64,000 nt of DNA, from assembly GCA_032433595.1 (NCBI GenBank), contig JASWJB010000072.1, forward strand, positions 1 through 64,000, read 5' to 3'. Numbering within the stretch: the stretch's first letter is position 1; the number at the start of each line of letters is the position of its first letter. The position numbers and the translations under genes were made by a program. The DNA comes from Conoideocrella luteorostrata. Lineage: Eukaryota; Ascomycota; Sordariomycetes; Hypocreales; Clavicipitaceae. Below, in pieces: positions 23,717-36,675 of this stretch. The notes under the pieces are model-generated. The model did not search any database, was not told the DNA's origin, and saw only the letters and a program-made list of their open reading frames with translations.

Positions 23717-24602
23717 AAAAGGCAGAGCTCTCTTTTCCCAACACTAACAAATACTTCAAAAAAATTTCGGTGTCACGGGAAGTGAAGCCTGTGTACAACT
23801 GATACCCTTTTTTTCCTTTTTTTTTTTTTCTCTTTCGTAGACACGATAACAGCGTTATGTTATCATTAAATTTTAGGATTGGCGACATTGTGTCTGGATA
23901 TACCCGGGCTGGAGTGATATTGAGCCTGATGAGTTGTCTTGCATTTTATCTTCAATTAGAACACTATATATGACGTGGTGTTATGTGGCTTGTTGGCGGC
24001 TGGGTTCTTGTTATTGTTGTTGAGACCACTCATAATTTGAACGATGGGGACAACGTTGACTAGAAATTGATTTGGGATTGGTCGGGCGTTTGAAAACTTT
24101 AGGACAGTGTGGCCTTTGGTGTGACGATGAGAGTTCAGCAGGCTCGAATGCACGCAGTAGATGATAGGCAGTTGTATATGACGTTTGCTTGCAGAATGGT
24201 AGATATTAATGAATGAGGGCAGCTCTCAAGACTTGATCCGCTTTATGCTATCATCTTGCCGAATCTTGGGGGTAGCAGTTGTTACAAATTGGTGGCCCAT
24301 CTTGTCTCATTTATTAAATAATTAGTTCTTTATTAATTTCCGTTCCATTCCATTCAGTTGTATTTCATTTCATATATATGTCTTCGATAAAAGCATACCC
24401 ATCCATAGCCCTTTCCCAAATCCATGCCCCGTAAGCTATAAAAGAGAATAAACCTAAACTCAAGCTTAGCACAATTAGTCTTAGCATCCGTCATCTGTCG
24501 TCCCGCATCCATCATTTATCAATAAACGCTTCACTCATAATTGGTCACCCCTTTGACGATCCACTATACTCTACGGTTAGTTACGTTCTGTTTTGAGAAG
24601 CC
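23717..24602. other. Convergent 3' intergenic region
   Basis: AT-rich sequence between the rlmA stop and the end of the fasciclin gene. It probably contains both transcription ends. No gene is seen. Confidence 0.5.
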
Positions 24603-25343
24603 TCATGCATAAAGAAGACCTATACATACCAACTCCCCATTCTTGACTCTACTAGCCACCTTCTCAACCTCCACCATATCCGGTAATATCACCCTCTTCC
24701 CTTCCCGCTCCTCCCACCAAATCTCTTTCCCTAGCAGGGTCTTACCCTTCTCACCTTCCTTCCAAGGTGATGTCGTCACAAGGTGCGCCTTGACAAATTT
24801 CTCTATATTCTTGTTTGCGCGGTCCTGTCCACCGGATCCGTCGTAAGCCTGGCTCCCAAATGTATTGTAGTCGTGCTGTGATTCCCATGGTTTGCGGGGC
24901 AGGGCGTCGATTGCGCTGTTGAGGGGCGCGAGGACCGTGGTATTGGCGTTGAAGTCGGAGAGGAGGTCGGATGTACTTGACGAGAGTCGCGTAAAGGAAG
25001 AAAAGGAGGAAATGGAGCGTTGGGGACCGATAGTGTCGGCTAAGGAGACGTGCGATTGGAGTTTGGGCGGATGGCTGTCGTCTTGGGAGGTGGACGAGGT
25101 TTCGTGAGAAGAAGGGTTGGCGGTTTTGAACTTGATGGGCGGCGGAGGGGGCTTCTCGTCCGAGTAGAGATTCTCTTCGCCGGGGGGCTGGACGGGGAGT
25201 GTCTGCTTGTCAGAGCCGGGCATGATGGGATGTTGGAGCTGCGATGGTGGTGGCCGGGACGGGGGAGCGTTGGAGGCGGTCGATGGGCCGATCAGGAGCG
25301 CGGCGGCTGCGGCGGCGGAGAGTGCGCCGATGAGCGGTCTCAT
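24603..25343 (-). CDS. Secreted FAS1 (fasciclin) domain protein
   Basis: A 246-residue frame starts at an ATG with an Ala-rich signal peptide (LIGALSAAAAAALLIGPSTA). A long Pro/Ser-rich linker follows to about residue 130. A single FAS1-like domain comes next, with the typical strand TTVLAPLNSAIDALPRKPWE and, near the end, a run of Val/Lys-rich strands (GKRVILPDMVEVEKVASRVKNGE). FAS1 proteins are surface or extracellular adhesion molecules. The 3' end is uncertain: GTATGT directly after GAGTTG is a good intron donor and a TAG acceptor lies at 24571-24573, which would replace the last eight residues and stop at 24535. The straight frame ends in LLYA, which also resembles family C-termini, so I kept it. 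Confidence 0.75.
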   Translation of the reverse strand: MRPLIGALSAAAAAALLIGPSTASNAPPSRPPPSQLQHPIMPGSDKQTLPVQPPGEENLYSDEKPPPPPIKFKTANPSSHETSSTSQDDSHPPKLQSHVSLADTIGPQRSISSFSSFTRLSSSTSDLLSDFNANTTVLAPLNSAIDALPRKPWESQHDYNTFGSQAYDGSGGQDRANKNIEKFVKAHLVTTSPWKEGEKGKTLLGKEIWWEEREGKRVILPDMVEVEKVASRVKNGELVCIGLLYA

Positions 25344-28300
25344 ACCGGGACGGACGGAGATGGATCCTAACCGACGGTAGCGGGAGGTTATTTTGAATAG
25401 GAAGTTAGGTGCTTGGTGAGTGGAGGAATAATAATTCTGCGTATCGTAGTGTTGGCGGGCGATAAATGCTCTCTGCTGTAGTCTCTCGGTTTGGGATGAA
25501 CGACTTTTGGGACGGGTACGCGAGGACTACGTCACGAGGAAGTGGGAACACCTGGGGGTCCCATAATAGGAAGTTGGCGGCGGCGACTGCCCCGCCGGCT
25601 CGTGGCGTTAAACATCGTCAATTTGTTGTGCATGGGATTTGAACTCTACCTGGCGTCTTGGGTGAGAGCCAGACGCTGATTTGAACAGGTAGATATAAGA
25701 GTGTCATCTGCAATATTCTCGATTGTAATGAATAATAGCGCAGCTCGGAGACTGGGGGTGCTAGCTAAGCCAGACTTGACCGAATATCGGTGCAACACGG
25801 AAGCTGCTGCTGTGGATATAAAGAACCTTAACATACATGGGAAAAGTGGCCTCTTGGCAATAATGACAGTTGTTGTTGTGGTGGATATATTAAAGCTTTC
25901 GAGTTGGCCTTGTTCTGTGGCGTGAATGCTTTAGCAGCTATTTCAGGGACGCGCAGGAAAAAATTCGTGGTGATGGTGCTTGTACGGGGGGGGGGTTTGT
26001 TCTTGCAGATTGCCCTCGAAGGGACGATGATTCCTATTTAATACATATTGCGGATCTCGGATGAACGAATTAGGATGTCGATGGTAGAGCGCGGTATGTT
26101 GTATGAAGTGAAGGTGGCGTGGTGCGCTGTCTGGCTTTGATGCTTTAAGGGAGTGATACTGCGGAGTGTGCAAGACTATACGGAGCTGCTTTGGAGGTAC
26201 TGTCTGTTCTGCAGCCGTGCGTACGATGACTTTCAGTCTGTCATCACGAGGTGCCGATATGTCAACCTTCTTACTTAAATTTAAAAGGCTGTGTTTTCCT
26301 CGCAGTTCCTACGATCGAGCCCTTTGTGGGCTGTGTCTGCATCATCACTTGTCCGAGACACAGGGCGTAATGGAGGTTTGGTGGTGCTTGAACGTGGAAC
26401 TCATCACTGCTCTTTATTGCAGTGCCCTCATCGTTGAGTTTGGTGATGGCTTTATCTATGGATTTTCCTCACACAGCAGCAGAGAAATTTTCATGGATCA
26501 GTTCCATGGCGTAGCATGTGCTTACGTACCAACCCGGAGCGCGGTTTCAAGCACTGTGCATGTCTATTAGGCTGGTCGTGAACTCGTTGACGTCTCGGAG
26601 CCCTCGTGGACGCATGATACCTGACATTTATCATTGTACGCAGATGAAGTATATTTTTTTTTTGCAGGCTTCCTACTCCGTATCGGCTAGACACACAACT
26701 AACGCCGCTACCGATACATCCTTGGTGAGGATAAGGTTCCGACAGGATGTATGGAGAAATTTGAGACGTAATCAGATGGATATCTGGAACAATGTGCTGT
26801 TTGGAACAAGGGACCAAGTCACTACGTATTGTGTCACTGCGTTTGTTTTGCAATAGCATGTCCTTGCTGGAGCACAAGGGACGAGGAATTGAATCCCGCC
26901 GTGGGCTGTGGTTGGTGGAATTAGAAACGACCGGCGGGTAATGTAGTTGTCGGTTATTGCAACAAAAGACGCGCTTCTCGAGTGACTAGACGCCGCGATC
27001 GGATGCGGGATGCTCGTAGTATGCCTTTGTTGAGATATGTCAATGGATGGACATCCGCATGGCCAAGGGGAGATTGGAAAATTCAAGGTGAGAGAAAAGG
27101 TGTGCGGCGGCAGACCAAGGTGTGCGCAAATGGGGAAACGACAACCACATGTCAGAGCCGACCTTCAAATGTCCTCCGCACTGCCCACGGCTTCTTCAGC
27201 ACAGCTTCCCCAGAGTTTCCCCCAACTGCTCCGCCGGCGACTTTGCTCAATTCAACTGGATCTCCGTGATCTAGTTCCTGCGGGGAGGGGGGCTCATGAA
27301 CCATTTGTATGCATCGTGTTTGCTTTATCATCATTTTTGTGAATCACGAGAGCCGGTTGGGGTCGTGCCAACTATTATTGCCATTGAGCAGTCATTGCTG
27401 CTCCTTCACATGTGAAAGCCGTGGCAGGCTCTCTCCATGTTTTAGTGTCGCGCAGTGTGGGCTGCAGCTGCTCACGAGGTCTTGGGCGTCTGGGTCTCAG
27501 GGGGCGTGTGGAATTGCAGCTAAGCCCGTGGAGCCAATGAGGGCTGCATCATTATGATGCCTCGATGACTTGGGCAAGCAGCCTATTGGGCAGAGTCACC
27601 GAGATACTTGGCTGCGCCATAGTAGATACGTGGGGCTTGTAAGTACCCGGACCTGCAGGTGCCAGAACAATGCATTTCACATGTCAGCTCATCTTCAATT
27701 TCTGTAGTATTCCGTCCTCAGCAGAGAGCCAACATCAAATAAAATTGGCAGGCATGTGGAATGGACAGAAATAACAAGTCAGGACGCTGACATAATATAT
27801 GTTCAGGGAGTAAGTAACCCCTAAGCTGCCCTTGGCGAGCGAATGGCGTGCAACCCTTCACAGCGACATGTTGCGTCGGGCAAGAGTGGCGTGAATTGGA
27901 GACATGTCGTAGAACAGTCGGTTGTTCGAGGATGCCAAGACGAGCGCCAGCTTGGCCTATGCCAAAGTCAAATTATACAAGTCATTGCACCCCCAAAAAT
28001 TAAAAACACAGCGGACTGATTCGCAGTATGTGTGCGCATGTTGGCCCTCGGCAGCAGGTGTCCCAAAGGAAAGCCCTTGATGCCTCAGCACTTCCCATCT
28101 GGTCGCCAATGGGGAAGGGTAAGGGTTCCAAGTACGACGGACCCTCATACAGAACTGTCGAAACGACTATTATACTCGAGAACACGGAGTATGCTGTGCT
28201 GTATATAGCCGCGGGCCATTAAGGCTTTCAAATGCTGAGCCGGCTCGATCCCGCTGCTCGTCCTTGTGATTGCAGTATGGGCCACAGCGAGCAACGAGTC

Positions 28301-29369
28301 TCGGTGGTGGTGAAACTGGGGTGTCCGCTCCCGTCGGCTGCTACAAAGGGCTGCAGCAAAATGCAACCCCACAAGGTGAGTGAGCGAGTCGGGATTGCCG
28401 GGCGGGAAGCTTCGTGACTTTGTTGCGGAGAAACTCAGGCACGAGGAGACTGACCATGGGCTCTGGAGATGGACAATATCAATGAGAGCCGAGATCAACG
28501 AGCTCCCGATTTCATAACCAACGGAGTTTTTGTCGCGCTCTGCTCAGCTCATCTTCAAATCCGCTCAGCTCTACTCTGTACTCCAGGCTCCCCGCTGACA
28601 TCACCACCGGCAACCAGCTGCCAGCCAGCGACCAGTCCACCGCCAGGAGGAGAAAGGACGCACTGGACAAGCCTCCTGTGGGGCATCTCCAGGTCTGAAG
28701 GCCACTCATAGCGCCGGCAACTCGTGCTTCTCGCCCTCCAGATGGCAAATGCCCCAGCGCCATCCTGTCTGTAATGCTGCCCGTAGCACGGAGTGCTCCA
28801 CCGCAACTGTGGCCGCTGCGCACTCCATGGCCTGTACGGAGTACCTTTGGAGCTATAAGGCGCCTGTCCACCCCACTGTTGGAGCATCTGCATGCTGGAC
28901 ATTCGGGTAGTTATTGGGGCAATGACTTCCTCGTCCGGCCACGCCCCCCCGTTCCCAGAAGTGGCACGCCAGTCGACCGGCAGCCAGCCCCATCGCCCAC
29001 TAACTGCTAGTATTGACTAGCCCGTAGCAGCCAGTAGCAGTAGCCGTCACTCTCGTCAGACATCTGGCACCGCCAAACTTCGACCTCGGCTGTCTGGAAG
29101 TCTGGAGTGGGCTGCTTCCCCGTCCTCGGCGCAAACCCTCCCATTCCTACGCACGCCCCAGAACTTCTTAAAACTCCCATCGCCGAGATCCATCTCTACG
29201 CTTCTTCTCTTCTCTTTTCTATTCTCTGTAACATACCTCCATCTCTCTCACTCCGTCGTCATACCCGCTGTGTATCTTTGCTAGCTCCTCCATCCTCCAC
29301 GAGCGCAAACCTACAGCACGCAATTGCGCCCTTCTTTCTCTTAATTCACCTGAATCACACACATTCACA
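25344..29369. other. 4-kb intergenic region
   Basis: No convincing gene. The segment holds a G run near 25987, scattered ACGGAGTA-type motifs (26685, 28835) and a CT-rich leader in the last 200 bp before the fumarate reductase start. Confidence 0.5.
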
Positions 29370-31778
29370 ATGGCTCCAAGCGTGATCGTTGTTGGTGGTG
29401 GTTGTAAGTACTCGATCCTATCCTTTGAGACTGCCTGCTGGATTGGCATGCCCAACGATTTGCCAACTCGAACGTGTCCCGCGAGACAGACTGAGCTGGA
29501 TGCAACAGTCCATGCGGCGGCCTCGGCGGCAATGTCCGGGGAAGCATGTGCCAGTCCGGCCGAAGACAATCAGTATAACTTCTTGATTGTAGTAAGCTAA
29601 CCAGAATTCTTATACTAGTGTCCGGTCTGAGTGCTGCTCACACCATCTACCTCGCCGGTGGCAATGTTGTTCTCCTTGATAAGCAGGGTAAGTTCAGTCA
29701 GCAACTTTACGAGTTCCGCACTTCACTACCCACTTGGCTGTCTCGTCCGGTTTTTTCTCCATTTGCGAGCAAAAACGACGCAAGACACCAAAAAATCGAT
29801 AATGTTTCTTATTTTATAACGGCGGCTCGAAGGCGTCTACACCTAATCCTTCACATGTGCTGACATGTGGCTCTGCAGGTTTCTTCGGAGGCAACTCCAC
29901 CAAAGCCACATCCGGTATCAACGGTGCCTTGACTAGAACACAGGTTGATCACAAAATTGGCGACAGCGTCAAGCAGTTCTACGAAGATACCCTCAAGTCA
30001 GCCCGTGATAAGGCTCGTCCGGACCTCATCAAGGTACTTACCTACAAGTCTGCCGCGGCCGTTGAGTGGCTGCAGGACGTCTTCGACCTCGATCTCACTC
30101 TGGTCTCCCGTCTCGGGTAAGTTTTCACCGCGTCCTCATTTCTTTGCCTATCTGTACTTCTCTGGATCGGAATACCATAGACAGAATTGAGATGAAACCA
30201 CGGAAATGATGAACAAAATCACTAACTAGTCGCAGTGGTCACTCACAGCCCCGAACCCATCGTGGCCACGATGCCAAGTTCCCTGGTATGGCCATCACAT
30301 ACGCCCTCATGCAGCGCATTGAGGAGCTCGCAGAGAACGAACCCCACCGAGTTCAGATCATCAAGAAGGCCCGTGTCACTTCGCTGAACAAGCAGGAGAA
30401 TAAGGTCACTGGCGTCACCTACGAGATTGACGGCAAGTCCGCTTCTGTTGACGGTCCCGTCGTCCTCGCCACTGGAGGTTACGCCGCCGACTTTGGTGAC
30501 AGCTCTTTGCTCCAGAAGCACCGTCCCGATACCATGGGCCTTGCAACCACCAACGGCACCCACGCCACTGGTGACGGCCAAAAGATGGTTATGGCCATCG
30601 GTGGCAATGGCATTGATATGGACAAGGTCCAGGTTCACCCCACTGGTCTCGTCGACCCCAAGGACCCCGGATCCAAGTGGAAGTTCCTTGCTGCTGAGGC
30701 TCTTCGTGGTGAGGGTGGTCTCCTTCTCAACGGCGACGGTGACCGATTCTGCGATGAGCTCGGCCACCGTGATTATGTCTCCGGCATGATGTGGAAGGAG
30801 AAGGACAAGAACAAGTTCCCCATCCGCCTTGTTCTCAACTCCAAGGCCTCCAAGACCCTCGACTTCCACACCCGTCATTACTCTGGACGTGGTCTCATGC
30901 GCAAGATGACCGGCAAGGAGCTGGCCAAGGAAATTGGCTGCAGCCCTGACCATCTGCAGAAGACCTTCCAGACCTACAACGCAATTGCTGATGGCAAGCA
31001 AAAGGACCCCTGGGGCAAGAAGTTCTTCCACAACATGCCAGTCGACATCAACGACGACTTCCATGTTGCCCTCATGGAGCCCGTCCTTCACTTCACCATG
31101 GGTGGTATTGAGATCAACGACAAGGCCCAGGTCCTGAACCAGGACAAGAAGCCCTTCGAAGGTCTCTTCGCCTGTGGTGAGTTGGCTGGTGGTGTACACG
31201 GTGCCAACCGTCTTGGTGGTTCTTCCCTGCTTGGCTGCGTCGTCTACGGCCGTGTCGCCGGTGACACCGCCAGCAACTATCTTTTCCAGCAGGCTCTTTC
31301 CGGCGCCGGTGCTGGATCTGCTGCCCAGCGTCTGGGCCAGATCTCTCTTCATCTCGATCCCTCTTCTCCTGGCAAGCTGACTGTCGAGTGGGCCAATGGT
31401 GGCTCTGGCTCCGGTGCTGGTGCCGTTCAGCAGGCTGGTGCCGCTCCTGCGGCCGCTGCCCCCGCCGGTGAGTCCGCCGCCAAGGCCTCCAAGCCCGACC
31501 CCAAGGCCTTTACGATCCCCGAGACCGAGTATTCTATGGAGGAGGTCGCTAAACATAACAAGGAGGACGATCTGTGGGTGGTAGTTAAGGGCGTTGTACT
31601 CGACCTCACCCACTGGCTCGACGAGCACCCCGGCGGTCCCCAGGCCATCAAGAACTTCATGGGCCGCGACGCCACCGAGGAGTTCGAGATGTTGCACGAT
31701 GACGAAGTTATCCCCAAGTACGCACCCGAGCAGGTTATTGGCCGTGTCAAGGGTCAGGAACCGACTCTCGAGATCTAA
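29370..31778 (+). CDS. osm1: Soluble fumarate reductase (Osm1/Frd type) with C-terminal cytochrome b5 domain
   Basis: Four exons (29370-29403, 29619-29687, 29879-30116, 30236-31778) with introns of 215, 191 and 119 nt give 627 residues. It reduces fumarate to succinate to reoxidise flavins or NADH under low oxygen. The spliced N-terminus APSVIVVGGGLSGLSAAHTI is a dinucleotide-binding motif for FAD. Further FAD and substrate-site motifs include GGNSTKATSGING, GHSQPRTHR, TNGTHATGDG and ACGELAGGVHGANRLGGSSL. An Ala/Pro/Gly/Lys linker leads to a cytochrome b5 domain with heme ligands in HPGG (His578) and EMLHDD (His601). Codon use is strongly C-ending, suggesting high expression. There is no obvious mitochondrial or secretion signal, so the cytosol is most likely. 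A 566-codon frame on the opposite strand is a shadow of this codon bias. Confidence 0.95.
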
Positions 31779-34700
31779 ACAGTCTTCTTTTACGAACACC
31801 ATTTTGGGTAGCTCGAGAGATGGTTCAAGCTGTTCTGGCTTGTGTACTATTGAAAATACATGGGAGTGCTGAGTCTGGGGGCGGGGGCGTTCTTCATTTT
31901 GTCTTGTCCTGCGAAGATAAAGGGTTTTTTTCATCATGCACATAGAACAACAACAGGTGGGGACTGCTCATGGATAACGTGTAATGAGCAAGAGAGCGAG
32001 AGAGAGTAACAAAAGACTTGAGGTCAAATGACACGTTGACCTGTTCGAGCATGATTCCCAATCGGTACCGACTGTTTTTTGGCAGTGCGGCAGCCGAAGG
32101 CGCATTTGGATATTATTTTATTGTCGATTTTTCTTCTTTTGTACTGATAGTTTATGCCCACATCAATCGACATGTATGAACAAGTACTTTTTCTCATGAA
32201 CTGCGTGACCTGTGGTGTTCTACAGGCCATCGTGTTGTGCACGCAGCAGTGCTCATGTGCCCATCTCGGCACTGAATCCTCGAACCAATGTGACAGCGAT
32301 ATTTGCATGTACAATGTCCCGAGGCTGATGGCACCACCCGAGGCTACCAGTAAAAGTTGCTCATCGTACACGTGTGGTAAGTAGGCTATATGCATATAAG
32401 CACTGGCATGCGTAACACATCTTGACACGCCAAGTGTTTAGGTAGTCAGGTGTACAGAGTGACATTGAAACAGGAAGTTACCAACTTAATTTTAATGTTA
32501 GTTTGGCTGAATTAGCTATTGTTTCGTAACTGTTGGCCGAAGCGTCCGGTCTTTGTGGGCTCTGGATCGAGATCAAGCCTTTTGCTGGAGTTGTCATCCT
32601 CGACGTGAATATCTCGCCACCCCGTTAGATCCCGTCCGGCTAGATATCCGCCGCACCTATCTACTATAAAGACCCCGCGATCAAGATATTAAAGTTTCAA
32701 TGATGCAGGATGAGGATCTCGCCCCCTTACCCCCCTGCTACAAATTTGTGGATTTGGCTTTGCAGCTCGTACGAGGAGGAGGTTCGTTGGTGGGCCAGCT
32801 TGGGATCGGGTGTTTGGTGATGGCCATTGAGGGTTACGAAAACGGGAGCTACTGCTCATCAGCCCGGTCTGCCGTCGACGACTGGAACCCGTGTCGGCTG
32901 TCACCTAGCCAGTGGAACTGTAGGGAGTGGATGTCGGCATGCGCGGCTGTTAAATACGAAAGCAGAAGCGGATCACGAAAGAAGCCATCGGCAGCACCTA
33001 GCTAAAGTAGCATAAGGAAATCGGTAAGAAGAAGAGGAAAGAAGAAAAGGGCCTGGCAAGAAGGCAACTTTCGTGTGTGCGTTATACGGAAGCCTGGCCA
33101 TGTAGTAGCAATTAGTTACTGCTCGTCCAGCGCCTCATGTCTCCCATGAACATATAGGTAATATGTTTTGAGTTGCTATCCGGCATCTTTTTCTCTCGCT
33201 TAAACAGTAGACGCATTGACGCTAGTAACTACCTACTTGCGTAGCTTCTCGGGGCCTTTTATATAGGGTAGGATTATTCAGCACCCATCCTGGAGTAAAT
33301 AGCACCTCTTTTTGTGGCTTGCGTGTGTCAGCACCAGATAGTTTGTCGCTAGAAAAGAACGAAGGTTGGAGTTGTTTTTTCTAAGAGTAGGTCTTCTAGC
33401 TATTAAACCCCCTTTACTTCATGTGACTTGCTTCCTGGTTAAGCATAATTCTACACATATACTAGATAGCTACAATGTCTAACCCGCGCAAAGTGCTTAG
33501 CAAAACGCAAAACTTTTGCCACACATTGTAGATCATCAGATTGCTTCCGCAACAAGCTCTTGGCTAAGCCAGTCACTTAATGGAAGATAACTTACTTCTC
33601 CTTTCGCAGCACTGGACATATCTTTGTTCCTACTTCGCCACCTCATCCTCATCTTCCTCCTTGTCGTATAGTTCTAGTCCCTCCGTCCTCCCTGCACTGT
33701 ACACGAAAGCCCCCTTACCTACAACGACACGAGTTGCTGACCATAGACCCATCGCACAACCAAGTAATTAAAGCTCTTCATTTACTGCGCTGTTGTCTTG
33801 GTGCATGTTCTCAACAGCGTAAATCTACGTGCAACCGCCACCACCAAGTTGATATGTGGCGCCAACTTGTGTTGAAGCAGTCTCTGACGAGTGTCCAAGT
33901 GGGTGACTGATGGCCACAAGACGAGGGAGGAAGCATCCCGAGCGGGCAGCATGCAAGACTATAGACGCTCAATATATGGTCAAGAAGTTTTCCTTTGGGT
34001 GCGACCACGAAAGGAAGTTGGCACGGCAATCCGCGGTTTAAACATGGCCGTCGACGTAGCGCAACCATGCCTTGAGATACACTCCTGGACTCGTTCGCGA
34101 TTCACAAATCTGGACGGAAGCTAGCTTGCCTAGCTTTGGAGCAAACCAGTTCTACTGATCTTTGACCCTGGCGTTCTCAGGAGATGTTCCCGAACTGCAT
34201 GGCCGCCCTCCCCTTCCCCAGCTGGTATCCCAGCTCTCGGGTGCGTGCAGAACTGGAGCAGCGCTAAAGAGCTGGAGCTGGATGGATTTCTCATGCAAGA
34301 TGGAGAGATCCTGGGGGATATAGTCGGTATGCTCATGGAGAAGGATACTGGAGCGAATTTGACAAGATACAGCTACTGAGTTATTGGCCAAGGTCAGACT
34401 GCTCTGCCGTAAGGGGGCCGCAAGGCCAGTTTGGGCTCGCTTGCATGATTCGCATCATGTACCGTAGCCGGCGGGACACTTTACGAGGCCGGTGTAGAGA
34501 CACATTCGTATGATTTAGCGACGATTAGGCTAGTTCCAAGAATGGATATTTTATATGCGTGCGCATGCGTGCGTACCTCTCAGACACGATCAACGCTGCA
34601 GCGCCTTCGATCCTCCAGCCAACGCACCAACATAAGTCTAGGTTCACGATGAAGACACTCATCCGGATCACCCAAGACCAGACCGTGATATGGCTGGCAT

Positions 34701-35936
34701 TCGCTACAAGCACACAGCCGCGTGATGGCGGCGGTGGTCGCTGCTGAAAAAGTGCTTGCGCCAGCTTTGGTCCAGCCGCTGCAACGGTCTTCGCTCCGAC
34801 GTCGAAGTCCAAGCTCGCATCAGAGAGCCCATTATCTCACGAGTCAGCAAACAGTTTACCCCGAAAGAAAGCCTTTCCGACTCGCACGACAGCGTGGCTG
34901 CCAGAGCATCACATGTGGTGATACCGATACCCACCGGTCAGACATATCCGCGACAACAGCTTGCTACATTGAACAAGCCAGGCAGTGCAGTGCAGTGCAG
35001 CTGAAGGGAATACGCCGTATAACTAGCTATCTGCCCCAAAATACAGATCCAATACCTCAAAATGTCATGTGCAGCGACGTCCGCTCCTGGGACGGTCAGC
35101 ATGAAGTACATTCTTGCGATAAAATAAACATCGTTTTGACAGCGTGAAATGTTCCGGCCCACCCCCGCACATAAATTAAACAAGGCATTTCCAACAAGAT
35201 TCTAGATTACCGCTGTTGTCAAGGCGCATCTACACTCCACCACGCCAATGAAAGTGTAACTAAACAGCTCTGCCTTCGCTCGCATACTTTGTGTCTCAGT
35301 TATATCAAATAATGCTGAAAAAAACTAAATGTAGGGGGAAACAAAAACACAAAGGCAGTACTTGGGCCTGCTCGCGGAGGGCCCAACCAACAGTTTGTTT
35401 CAGGTAGTACACTATCGTCGATGACAACTTGACAGGGTTTCTCGGTTCCACAAGCTGCTGGTTCTCTCAGCGAACAGCTGTTGCAAGGCAGTTGGCGGGG
35501 TCTGGTCTGTCAATGGTGAATCAGGCGGCGAGGATCCATTCGGCGGGCGGCATGAGCTGTTACACTACAAAGACTAGTATGTTTGCTGTTTTCTTGCACC
35601 AAGGCCTCTGTCCTGAATGATTTTGAGCCCGGACCAATCTATCATGTTCTGGGCCTTTGCCGGATCGGAACGAGCACCAGCTACCAGCTGTACTCCGTAC
35701 TCCGTACAGAGATGGCATTTAATCCAAGCCCTTCTTCGACTCAGCCAAACCTACATCTGTAAGGAGGGTTTAATTGATGGAGCAGTCGGCCAATAGCTAC
35801 GTACGGCGTCAAGGAAATGGGGGACTTTGGAACCCTATTCAAGCCATTACGCGTCATGCTATGTTCACCCAAGTTCGTCCTGTTTTGCAGCATAAAATAA
35901 GAAGCCAGGAGAAAAGAAATTAGACGGGGCACATTA
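31779..35936. other. 4.2-kb intergenic region
   Basis: No supportable gene. Short frames here lack domain signal and splice logic. A double ACGGAGTA-type motif lies at 35691-35707. Confidence 0.5.
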
Positions 35937-36191
35937 CTACACATCGTGAGCGGGCCCATGGCCGCTGTGGCGCCTGGTGCAATAATTCAGATTGCCGAAC
36001 GCGTTCCACATGCTCCCGACATTTACAAGTCTACCACTTTTGAACAACTGATAGGATTTTTCGATGAGCTCTTCAACAATCATGTACCTTTGGTCGCAAT
36101 CTAACGTCTCGTAGAAAGCAACTGCAACATCTCTGCTGATCTGTTTTCTATATGCATCTCGCGAGCTGGTGGTAAAACTGTACGCCAACAC
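35937..36191 (-). CDS. Possible gene remnant or orphan exon
   Basis: About 84 codons, preceded by a GCAG acceptor-like site and ended by TAG, read as a helix-like, charged sequence (RKQISRDVAVAFYETLDCD, then YMIVEELIEKSYQLFKSG). The amino-acid mix looks coding, but there is no ATG at its head (the frame opens with GTG) and I find no upstream exon before the MITE at 36425. I do not recognise the family. It may be the tail of a decayed gene. Confidence 0.25.
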   Translation of the reverse strand: MLAYSFTTSSRDAYRKQISRDVAVAFYETLDCDQRYMIVEELIEKSYQLFKSGRLVNVGSMWNAFGNLNYCTRRHSGHGPAHDV

Positions 36192-36424
36192 CTGCGTTCA
36201 GGGTGTCACTTCCGGGCACCGGGTAACTAACTAGACAGCAACGCTAGCAGGCTAATTTACGCATGTGTTGCTAATTATTTGTTGCACCAACTTAACTCCA
36301 CGCTCGTCTTTAGGTTTAGCTCCAATGCCCAGCGGCGGTGAGAAAGTAGCGGCGGATACCCGATTTGATGCTGACTGACACAGAAACGATCACCCCCCCC
36401 CCCGGTTGGAAAACGAGTAGTTAG

Positions 36425-36670
36425 CAAGCGGGGGACAGTTTAACTGAGCCATCGAGGTGGCATTAACTCCGCAAGAGATAATGCCTCAGCGACCAAAAAT
36501 ACGAACAAACAAAAAAAAAAAAGCAAAAATATTATGTAGCTTAGTTAGCTATTTAGGTAATAGATTTTATTAATAATAAGCTTTAATTGCATCTATAGTG
36601 GGCGTTCGAATTGAAAGGGTTAATTGGACAATTGTGGACGAAATGGCTCAGTTAAACTGTCCCCCGCATG
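36425..36670. mobile_element. Complete MITE with TIRs and 5-bp target-site duplication
   Basis: A 246-bp element has terminal inverted repeats of 28 bp with one mismatch: CAAGCGGGGGACAG at the left and the complement of CATGCGGGGGACAG at the right. It is flanked by GTTAG at 36420-36424 and again at 36671-36675, a likely target-site duplication. The interior is A/T-rich and has no coding capacity. It shares both ends and flanking interior with 286-565. The superfamily cannot be named from these ends alone. Confidence 0.88.
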
Positions 36671-36675
36671 GTTAG

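Noticed and set aside
30243..31943. 566-codon open frame on the minus strand
   Set aside because: It lies exactly antisense to the large fumarate reductase exon and is explained by that gene's C-ending codon bias. It has no domain signal.
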